Assembly (NCBI GenBank): GCA_050084515.1
Contig: CM114272.1
Coordinates: forward strand, 31,310,001 to 31,374,000
Length of the DNA stretch: 64,000 nt
Source: Blasia pusilla
Taxonomy: Eukaryota; Marchantiophyta; Marchantiopsida; Blasiales
Direction of reading: 5' to 3'
How positions within the stretch are numbered: the first letter of the stretch is position 1; every line of letters begins with the position of its first letter. A model generated the notes under the pieces. The model had not been told where the DNA came from. It made no database searches and saw nothing but the letters and a program-made list of their open reading frames with translations. This document shows, one piece after another, positions 53,452-64,000 of this stretch. Position numbers and translations under genes: made by a program.

Positions 53452-56400
53452 TACGGTAGGACTCTCCGGCGCGGGTGTCGGTGGTTGCTATGGTGCAACC
53501 CCATCTCAAACAATAAAACTCGACTACTCCTCTACAGACAACTGCAAAATTGGATCTCCATGTGCAGTACCCGGAACCACGCTCGATGATGTGGCTACCA
53601 TCTCTTGGCTAACCTGCAACACATCCCAAGAAGTCCAAGGATGTCTCTCCCGATCACCCTTGGTGTGTCGATCTCCTCAGGTCTCGGCCCCAGCCAGTGC
53701 CTCAACCATCTCGGTGGACATGGGGCTTACCAACGCAACTGTTGTGATCTGTCGCATCCTCAAACAACGCTGCTCAACTACTCCTAAGCTGAAAATCCAT
53801 GTCAAGCAGTTCAAGTCCATCGCGTGACCCAAGACATGACGTCGTGATGCCTCTGATAATGACGTACTGTCGTCACTCTTGTGGGGAATCGCATCGCTCG
53901 CTCTCGCTCATCGGCCTTGGGCTCCATCAACCTCTATACCTAGTCATCCCAAACCAAGCCTGGTCCGGCCTTCTTGAATGCATAGGAAGCGGGAAAACTC
54001 ACGAATGTAGAAAAGGCTGCGCGTGGCATGCCAATCCTGTTGACCACAATCAACGGCGGTTGATCATCTAGCCTGATTGCCAGTGATGGACGGCCCGGAT
54101 CCAATATAGAATCCACCAACAAACACTAGAAGAAATGGGTGGTTTTTAAGACTAGACTTTAAGTGACTCATCAAAAGAATGACTCAAATTATGACTTAAA
54201 TGGTTTAGTCATCAAATTTAGGGTCGTACAACTCACCGAGTCATCTGCTTATGACTAATGTAGTTATCAATACCCTTTAGTAGAGACGAGTCATACGTTT
54301 TTTACTCGCCCAGTAAAGAGGAGTCATAAACAACGTCTGATATGTTTAAATGATTTAATGCTCTAATGTTGGTAGGGATTATTCGAAGCCGTTGTGTCAT
54401 TTTCATGTTAATATGGCAATATCTTTTCATCTAACCATTAGACGGAGATAAAACTTGGCACTAGCATTGTGGTTAACTTTTTGCACTACTTGAACGGTTC
54501 GGATCTTCTATTTAACACCCCATGCTCCTACAAAAAATGAAACACCTCCTTTGGCGTTTACGATTTTTAAATCTATATGTGAGTGGTCATTTGGAGGTTT
54601 TTTCTTTCCCCCTTATTTCCTGGTGTTGGGGTGCCCCTATGGAAAAAGTTTTTTGAGTTTTAGAACCCTTGGTGAGGGGATGGGCGAGAGAATGGGATGT
54701 CAAGTAGGAGGAGGAGGCCTTTGAGTACGAATGTTGGGAGTAATATGTCATATTAACATGTAGCTATCTTTTCATCGAACCATAATATGGTGATGAAACG
54801 TGGCATTGACTTTTCTCTTAATTATTTGCACTACTTGAACGGCTCTAATATGCTATTTAGCTCCCCATTATCCTACCAAAAATGAAACACCTCCTTTGGG
54901 ATTTATGATTTTTAAATCCATGTATGAGTGGTCATTTGGGATTTTTTCTTTTCCCCTTTGCTCTAGGTGTTGGGATGCCCCTCAAGGAAGTGTATCCTGA
55001 TTTTTGGCATACTTTGTGAGACTTGGTAATGAAGAGGAGGGCCAAGCAAATGGAGATGTAAGACAATGGAAGGCAAAACACGAATAATGATCCAAGTGTT
55101 AGTTCAATGTTGATGTTTGCATTCTAGCATCTTGACTTTCCACCGTTGGATGTAATATAAGGAATATGGAGATGCAAAGGCCCTTTTACTTTTGGACGGT
55201 GTGGATTTTGCATATCCTACTCCATGCTGAATTTATAATTAGGAAACCACGGTAAGGGTTTATTAATTTTTATTCCCTGGCAGGCGTTAATTTCAGGATT
55301 TTATTTTTCCATTGATATAACAACACATAATTTCATCTTGTGACAAATTTTCATGATTTATAGACATGGTAATGAAGAGGAGGGCCAAGAAAATGGAGAT
55401 GTAAGACAATGGAAGGCAAAACACGAATAATGATCCAAGTGTTAGTTCAATCTTGATGTTTGCACTCTAGCATCTTGACTTTCCACCGTTGGATGTAGCT
55501 GTAATATAAGGACTATGGAGATGAGAAGGCCTTTTTTCTTTTGTACGGTGTGGATTTCCATATCCTATCCATGCTCAATTTAAAATTGGAAAATGTTATT
55601 TAGGGTTTATGATTTTTTTCCCCTCTTTGGGTGTCCATTTCAAGATTTTATTTTTCCATTGTTATAGTAGCACATAAGTACATCTTGTTAAAATGTTTCA
55701 TGATTTATAGGCATGGTGATGAAGAGAAGAGCCAAGCAAATGGAGATGTAAGACAAAGAAAGGCAAAACACAAGTAACGTTCCAAGAGTTAGTTGAATGT
55801 TGATGTTTGCACTCTAGTATCTTGACTTCCCACCGTTGGATGGAGCTGAAACATAAGGACTATGGAGATGAGAAGGCCCTTTTATTTTTGGGCGGTGTGG
55901 ATTTTCCATATCCTACTTCATGCTCAATTTAAAAATGGGAAACCTTGTTTAAGGTTTATGATTTTTAAGTCCCAAACGGGGGGTCCATTTGGATATTTTC
56001 TTTGAATGTTTCATATCTGCTAGTTAGCTCTCCGTGCTCAAACAAAAAATGAAAGATCAGTTTTAGGGTTTAAAAATTTTAATTCCATGTGTGAGTGGTC
56101 ATTTGTAGTTATTTCTTTTGATTTGTGTTCCTGGAGTTGAGTTGCTCCCTTGGGAACAGTTTCAAGATTTTAGGACTCATGGTTAAGGAGGAGGGGAGAA
56201 AATGATGGATCAAGAAGGAGGATGAGGACTTTGAATAGTTTCGTTCCAAGGCGTTGTATTATTTTCATGGTAACATAGTGATTTCTTTTCTTTCCACCAT
56301 TGGATGGGGATGAATATTTGTCCTAGCCTTGATATTAGATTTCTCGAGAACTTTGACGGTTCAGATCTTCTATTGAAGCTACCATGCTAATACCAAAACT

Positions 56401-57427
56401 TTGAAAACCTTATTTAGGGTTTACGGTTTTTAATACCATGTGTGAGTGGTCATTTGTAATTTTTTATTTTGGCTTGTTTTCCTCCAAGTGGGTTGCCTCT
56501 GAGGGAAAAGTTTCAAGATTTAAGGAGGAGGAGGTTGAGGAAGAGAGGAGAAAATGATGGATCAAGAAGGAGGACGAGGACTTTGAGTAGTTTTTTTCTT
56601 AAGTGTTGTCTCATTTTCATCGTAACATGGTGGTAAATTTGTTTTCCACCATTGGATGTGGATGAATATTTTTCAGAGCTTATCCATTAATGTCCTCCAC
56701 AACTTCAATGGTTCAAATCTACAAGTTAGCTCTCCATGCTCAAACCTAAAATGGAAGACCGGTTTTGGGGTTTACGATTTTTAGTCCGGTGTGTGAGTGG
56801 TCATTTGATGTTTTTCTATTTTCCTCTGTTCCTGGGTTAAGGGTGCTATCTTAAAAAAACTTTCATGGTTTTTGGGCCCCATGTGGAGGATGCGGGGTAC
56901 AAAATGACAAGCCAAGAAGGAGTAAGAGGGCGTTGAGTAGGATTCTTTGAAGTCCTTGTGGCATTTTCATGTTATGATGGAGTTATCTCTTGCTTTCACC
57001 TTTGGATGGTGATGAAACCTAGCACACAAAGAGGCCTTACATCCGTCCGCATGGTCAACGGTTCAGATCTGCGAGTTAGCTCTCCATTCTCCAACCAAAA
57101 AGGGATGACCAGTTTTAGGGTTTACAACTTTTAGTTATATGTGTGAGTGATGATTTGAAATTTTTTCTTTTTCCCTCTATTTTTGGGTTAGGGGTGCCAT
57201 CCTCAAGAAAATTTCATGATTTTTGGGCCGCATGTGGAGTGTGGAGATGGTGAGATGGTCCTAGGGCCAAGGTTGTTGAAAAAAATTTCATGTAACGAAA
57301 AGGAATTTTGATGTGGCATGGAAGAGAATGATGATGTGGCACTCATTATTTTCGTCCCAAAGTGTGTGCGTAGCGGGAGAGAGTGAGCCGAGAGTGCACT
57401 GGAGTATGGGACGTTCGGAATTCACAG

Positions 57428-57650
57428 GCGGGAGTGGAGAGTTTGAAGGTTGGGAGTGGGAAGTTTGAGAGTGCATTGAAGTGTGGGACATTCAAAACGT
57501 TCATAGTTAACAAGCGGGAGTGGAGAGTTTGGAGGTTGGGAGTGGGAAGTTTGAGAGTGCATTGAAGTGTGGGACATTCAAAACGTTCATAGTTAACAAG
57601 CGGGAGTGGAGAGTTTGGAGGTTGGGAGTGGGAAGTTTGAAGATCAGTGG
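57428..57650 (+). repeat. 86-bp minisatellite, about 2.5 copies
   Basis: Unit starts at 57,428, 57,514 and 57,600. One unit more than in the first CACTA copy. Confidence 0.88.
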
Positions 57651-58068
57651 GAGTGAGAAGGTCGAAGAGGAAAGGGTGTTAATTCGGGTGTTTCTCCGCC
57701 AGTGCACGGACGTCTCTGACGCGTCCTTACATATTGGTGTCTAACGGATTTGGGCGCTGCCTCGGATATGTCTCACCGGCTAATGAGATTTGTAACAGTG
57801 ATTGTGATTACTTGATTGCCCACTGCCTTCTTCATCCCTTTTTGACCTGTGTGACTCTTCTCCACCTTATAGCTCTTGTGCACTGCGAGTTGTAAGTTGA
57901 AGGCTGGAGCTGAGTGAATTCCTCGTGCGCGCTTGTTGATCACTTTTTTGAGTCGGGACTCTGTTCGTGGTGGATTGTCTACTGAAGCGACGAGCTCGGT
58001 TTGCTGAGCTGGTGAGGGCCGCTTTCATCTCCGCTTGCTGCATTCGCCATCCAGAGAAATTCTTTGCT

Positions 58069-58948
<880 letters not shown>

Positions 58949-59491
58949 CACCTCTCAGTTCTTGATTGGACTTGGAGTTCCGAGATCATTGTGATTTTGC
59001 TCGCCTTTTGTGACGATGAGGATGAAGCATCTAGCCATTACTTGGCTTCCTACGCAAAAGTCGTATTCCTCACACCCATCCCGCTCTCAAGCACCGTCCA
59101 ACCAGGGCGTAGGGTCTATGGTCGCAAGGCTATGACATGCACTACTTGATAGTATAGTCTTTCTCTCTCTCATTTTGGTAGCACCAGAATTGTTCAACAC
59201 ATTCAGTAGCCTTGATTCATTGCCCAAAGCTACTACAGTGGTAAGTAATGTCTATTTGGGATCCCAATCACGTAAAGTAGATGGTCTAGTGAATAGTTTC
59301 TTGGATGACATTTGGAAGCTCCACACAAACACGTTGTTTAGTCAACACTCATACTATAGGAGAGTGTCTCCCTCCTCTCATATAGTATCTTCTTCACTTT
59401 CTTGTCTTTCTACACCCATCCCAGCAACAAGCGATTTCTTGTTTTCCATATATTAGAACTCTTTTTTATATATATACATATCGCGGCGACC

Positions 59492-62345
59492 ATGGAATTG
59501 GTTGAATTTGGCTCAACTAGTGTTGTGTATCAAGTACAAGAGCAAAGTAAGACTCAAATATCACGGAGGGGACCAAGACATTCTCTCCTTGACCTACCAA
59601 GTACTTACTTGTAGGTAAGGCATACAGCTGATTGCAAGGCATGGCGCCACATGAACAACTTATATCCGGACTTTGCCAAGGAGACGAGGAATTGCAGGTT
59701 TGGGCTAGCTTTGGATGAAGTGAATCCATTTTGAGACAAGTCGAGTTCGTGGTCAACATGGCCCGTGCTTCTGATTAATTATAACTTGCCTCCCTCGCTC
59801 CAGACAAAACAATTCTTTGTGATGCTCTCTTTGATCATACCAGGAAAGGAGAGTGTAAATGGGAAAAACATAGACACATACTTGTTTCCTCTAGTGGAAG
59901 AGTTCCAAGAAATGTGGAAAGGGGTTCAATTTCATGACGTTTGGAAGGTAGGCGGAAGTTGGAACTTCATGTTTAGGGCTACTTTACTATGGACCATAAA
60001 TGATTACCCGACATACGGAAGTGTAGCTGGGAAGAGCCACGGTGGAAAACTAGGATGTACTATATGCGGGCCTCGAGTGGATTCTGATTTTTCAAAGTCT
60101 TGTGGGAAGCCCATATACGGTTGTCATCGTCCATATCTCCCATTGAGCCATCCATGGAGACCCGTAGGTATGGATCTCATTTCAACGGGAGTGCAGAACT
60201 TAGACCACGCGTGCCTAGACTACTTTCCGGAGAGATTATTGGATGGGCAAATGAAAAACATACATATGATGAGAGTGGGGGTCGAGAAGACGGCCCTACT
60301 AATCCCTATAAGAGAAGTGGGATGAAAAGGCTGAGTATACTATATTCGTTGCCTTACTGGCCAGTATCCTACTTCCTCTCTATATTATCTATTCTTTATG
60401 TTATGAAATAGTGGCTATAGAGGAGGATAGCTTTTGTTTGATTTGATTGTGGATATTAGCTATCATGTTCAAGTTGTGAGATGTCCATGCTTCCTTGACG
60501 ATACAATTAGAATTTGCTTATACGTCATACGTTAGATGTAATGCACGTCGAGAAGAATATCGTTGAGAATCTAGTCAAGACCTTATTTGGAGTGAAAGAT
60601 ATTGTGAAAGTAAAGAGATATTTGGAGGCCCGTGGGATTCGATCCCATTTGTGGTTGCAACCCCATCCTAGTAAGTAAACCCCAAGTTTTGCTTAAACCA
60701 ATTTCCGATTATTGTCTATCTCCCCATGACTTGAACACTTTCCTTTCGAGGATTCAAAACTTGAAGGTGCCGTCTGGATATTGTGGAGAACTCTCCAAGC
60801 ATGTGGTTAATCGAAAATTGGGCAATATGAAATCACATGATTACCATGTCTTCATTCAACAAGTCCTTCCTTATTGCATCCGTGGTCTTCTGAAGGACCA
60901 TGTGAGAATGGTGGTTGTTAGATTATCCGGCATTTTTAGAATGGTGTGTACAAAGGTATATGATCCAGCTTTATTCGACAAACTCTTGGAAGAGATTGTC
61001 ATAACCCTTTGTCTCTTTGAAATGCATTTCCCTCCATCTTTCTTTGACGTGATGACATATTTGTTGATTCACGTCGTAGAAGAATTGGACATCTGTGGGC
61101 CAGTAGCATGTCGGTGGATGTATCCAATGGAGCGGTATATGGGGTACATGAAGAAATATGTACGGTCTAAAGCTAGGCCAGAGGGATGTATGGTAGAAGG
61201 GTATGTGAAGGACGAGGCATTAGGGTTTGTGACTGAGTATATGAAAAGGTTTGAAGACGTGCAGATGCGAGTGTGAGATGATGGGGAGGAAGAGGGGGTT
61301 GTTGGTGAGGAGCTAGAAGGTGCGGGCACTCGAGTTCGACTTTCGCGAGAAATGATCGACTTAGCACATCATTATGTGTTGCATAATACAGAGGTCATGG
61401 TTGATTGGCAAAGGTAAAACTCTCCAATATATGCTTTTCAAGGTTATAGTTATGTTAATAACGGTTCGGACTCTCAAGGTGTATATTATTTTGGTATTGA
61501 CACATTAAATACAAAAGAATGTACTAATAACATTAACATTGTTATTGAACAGGAAACATCAGTCATGTTCGAGAGACATTCCTTTTGAAAAGTGGATTCG
61601 CCTTGCCATTACACAGGATGCAATTGACAACTCAAAAGATCCTGATGCTCACCTACTATCGTTAGCTATATCTCCTAATAGTAGGGCATTGTCATTCAAG
61701 AGTATGAAAGCCTACGAAAACCACTTCAGGGTAGAGGGCCAAGTGGTGCGACACCCTTCTCCACTTATGAAAGTGGAATAGGTGCAGTATTTGTTGATGA
61801 AAAAAGTTCCAACCAGAATTGTTTATACTCATATGTTGGGGTGTTGGTTGATATTCTCTTACTTGATTATGGGATTGTAGAACAACCCATAATACTAATG
61901 CGAGGGCGGTGGGTTAAAGCAGATTGGGATTCGAGAGTAGGATCCATGAAATTAGATAAGGAGGGTTTTCTGTTGGCCAACTTGAGGTCATGCGAGCCAT
62001 AAGATCGCCAGCCATTTGTTTTCCCATCATAAGTGCAACAAGTGTTTTATGGAGATGCCGATGAAGGTGGAGGATGGAAAGTGATGATGAAGAAGGAAGC
62101 TAGAGCTCGGAGAGTTTATTTTGATGACTTAGAGTCACTAGATGGAGCTTGTAATGCTTTGCCCACCTTCCATGCCACATACATGGAACTAGAGAATTTA
62201 CCAGATGCAAGTACCTTAGGAGCTAGAGTCCTAAGTGATGCAGAAATGGAAGCTGCTAGGGTGGATTTGTAGCATGTGCCAATAATCCATGTATTCGATA
62301 TGATAGAAGACGTTGATTCAGACTCTAATAACTCAGAATCAGATT
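59492..62345 (+). pseudogene. TNP2-like transposase gene of the second CACTA copy
   Basis: Same domains as 28,165-31,020. The DUF4218 frame 60,632-61,276 is open and differs from the first copy by very few residues. The first frame (59,765-60,325) runs off after HPWRP because of the missing base. Near the end a TAG replaces CAG (62,270), so the last residues (HVRIIHVFDMIED in the first copy) are lost. Confidence 0.82.
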
Positions 62346-62571
62346 AGATTAATTCATAGTTGTTTCTTTGGTACTCATCATTGTGTTTTTTTTGGTAGGA
62401 TTCAAATAATTGACTTCTGTTACGAGGATGTAAGTGAATTCTGGTGTTGTTGGGCATAATGGAATGAAACTCTACGGCAACAAGTAGAACTCTCAAATTT
62501 CCGTCAAGTTAGGTGTTATTCTTGCTAGCTTGTTGTCTACAGAGGGAGGGAGGCACTTGGAATGGTGTACC

Positions 62572-64000
62572 TGATATGACTGATGAGAACTTGGAATCCA
62601 ATCAGAGTTCATCTTGAGATGGTATAGATAATGTTCAACAAAGTCCTAATCCATACGAAGAAGAAAAGAATCGTAGAGTGAGAGAGAGAAAGGCCAAAGA
62701 GGCGGAGTTGTTTGGTGGGTGGAAGGATTGGTAAGTATGATCTTGGATAACCTTTTTCTTTTGCTTTATTTGGTCAAGTGTATCATGTTCATATAGTGGT
62801 TGTACATTAGGAAATATAACAGAATTTGTCTGATCATATTTTGAAGGTTTTTGCTCCAAGGGTTGTGAAGGAGCGCAAGCCTTTGCCATTTTGGAATCCT
62901 TCTCTTCCACAAAGACGCAGCTTACGGTTGGAGGAGAAGGCCACTAACCAAAGTGTAATCCCCGAGGAGACTTGAAAAGATTGTTCAGATAGTGATTCCA
63001 AAGACCCCTATTATAATCCACTCCTTGAGGTGGACTTCTTGGGGGCTGAAGAGGATGACGACTTGTGGCTGGAGGATGGGAGGGTACTTTCTCTTCACAT
63101 CTTTTTGTTTTGCTACTCTCTTCAGATTTCACAATTATGAATACTGTGTTAGCTCACAATGAGATGTCTGTTTTGAATAGCCTCAAGCAAAGGAGCGTCT
63201 AGTCAAACCATCCAAACAGGGAAGTGTACGAAATTCCACCAATACAAACGATGCGGTAATATAATTATAGACATGGAGGAATATTCAACTATCTCTATAT
63301 GTATGATTGGTATGTAATAAATTGAGTGGTAGAAGCGTGTCATTATGACTTCACTAATCTTTATTCATCAAATAGTCTCTAATTTAGTTTACTTACAAAT
63401 TTACTTACATGTGCAGCCCATGGATGGAACTCCATCACAACCCATAATGCCTTCGCAAGCATATCCCCCTCCTCCACCCCCATGGGCACACAGCTAGATG
63501 CCGTTGTGGGTACCTATCATGATGCATTCACCGATGGGTTATGGAAGTCAATTTCAGCCACCATGGACCAATGGAGCTCAATCATCCATGAACATCCCAT
63601 CCCCATGGGTAAGTAGGCTTACTATTCTACGCTTTCTTGTTTTGCACACGGGAATTCAATTAATTGGAAGTCTAACTAGCTAATTGTATTTCTTTTGTGG
63701 ACACATGGGACATGGGCCATCCCAACCGCCACCCCCAACACCGTTGGCACCTCCATTGGCCGACGAGGATATGGACGACAAATTATACGATAGTAGGTTG
63801 CGCAACACCAAGCCCATCAAAAAATTTGACCTCGCAAGCAAGTGCATCTAAAGGTAACTTCTCACTTGGTTCCGAGTTTGCAAATTTATATTGAATAGGT
63901 TGTTGTATTATGAAAGGTGTGAAACTGTTACTAGTATAAGTTGGTCCTATAGTTAATATAGTTCAACATAATTATGATTTGGTGAGTTAATAATCGTCGG
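62572..64000 (+). pseudogene. TNP1-like gene of the second CACTA copy, 5' part
   Basis: The exon chain matches 31,249-32,690. In the Pro-rich exon, CAGCTAGATGCC puts a stop (63,494) where the first copy has CAGCCAGATGCC. The gene continues beyond the window. Confidence 0.6.

Larger units (their letters stand above)
49546..54123 (-). mobile_element. Left half of gypsy E2' (duplicate of E2)
   Basis: Contains the 3' LTR (49,546-50,063), PHD finger (50,372-50,525, first Cys also Tyr), integrase tail (50,751-50,978), RNase H (51,698-52,462), reverse transcriptase (52,414-53,451) and methyltransferase C-terminus (about 53,940-54,120). The integrase core lies at about 51,080-51,625. It differs from E2 by an extra stop in the integrase core (CTAACTCGC for CTGACTCAC near 51,297) and scattered substitutions, and keeps HQLPI in the reverse transcriptase where E2 has HYLPI. 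The right half is beyond the window. Confidence 0.88.

Overview
The window looks like nuclear DNA of a land plant, in a repeat-rich, low-gene region. The evidence is a class III (secretory plant) peroxidase gene with the classical four-exon layout, Ty3/gypsy, CACTA (En/Spm) and hAT transposons, a LINE-like reverse transcriptase, and spliceosomal GT-AG introns. I cannot name the species. A gypsy element that carries a cytosine methyltransferase and a PHD finger makes me lean towards a seedless plant (lycophyte, fern or bryophyte) over a flowering plant, but this is a weak inference.

Layout. 1-2,105: LINE-like reverse transcriptase remains (minus). About 2,671-11,806: gypsy element E1 (minus), missing its 3' LTR. 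11,807-13,460: flank with remains of an hAT transposase (h1). 13,733-15,892: peroxidase copy A (minus), four exons giving a complete 328-residue frame. About 16-19 kb: unassigned sequence plus a small broken piece of the peroxidase 3' end. 19,066-41,836: gypsy element E2 (minus), a paralogue of E1. It is split by an 11,929-bp CACTA element (23,646-35,574, plus strand) with CACTA termini and an AAA target duplication, and is further hit by a 1,002-bp solo LTR (37,264-38,265). 41,837-43,942: second hAT relic (h2). From 43,943 the sequence repeats from 13,461 onwards almost base for base: peroxidase copy B, left half of E2 (E2'), and a second copy of the CACTA element from 54,124 to the window end.

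Two layers of duplication are visible. An older, clearly diverged one relates E1+h1 to E2+h2; both elements share the same right-hand flank, so they come from one insertion followed by segmental duplication. A recent one is a 30,482-bp tandem duplication. The order of events reads: gypsy insertion, old duplication, CACTA and solo-LTR insertion into E2 only, then the recent tandem duplication. The two recent copies differ mainly by homopolymer indels, an 86-bp minisatellite unit and very large (CT)n expansions in the second copy.

The most interesting content is the coding capacity of the gypsy family: Gag with two zinc knuckles, protease, a C5-cytosine DNA methyltransferase domain (motifs I, IV, VI and VIII in canonical order), reverse transcriptase, RNase H, integrase, and a C-terminal C4HC3 PHD finger. 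All copies here are decayed. In both copies where it can be read, the catalytic Cys of the methyltransferase is replaced by Tyr. Peroxidase A is the only conventional host gene that looks intact; peroxidase B carries frameshifts that may be real or assembly errors.
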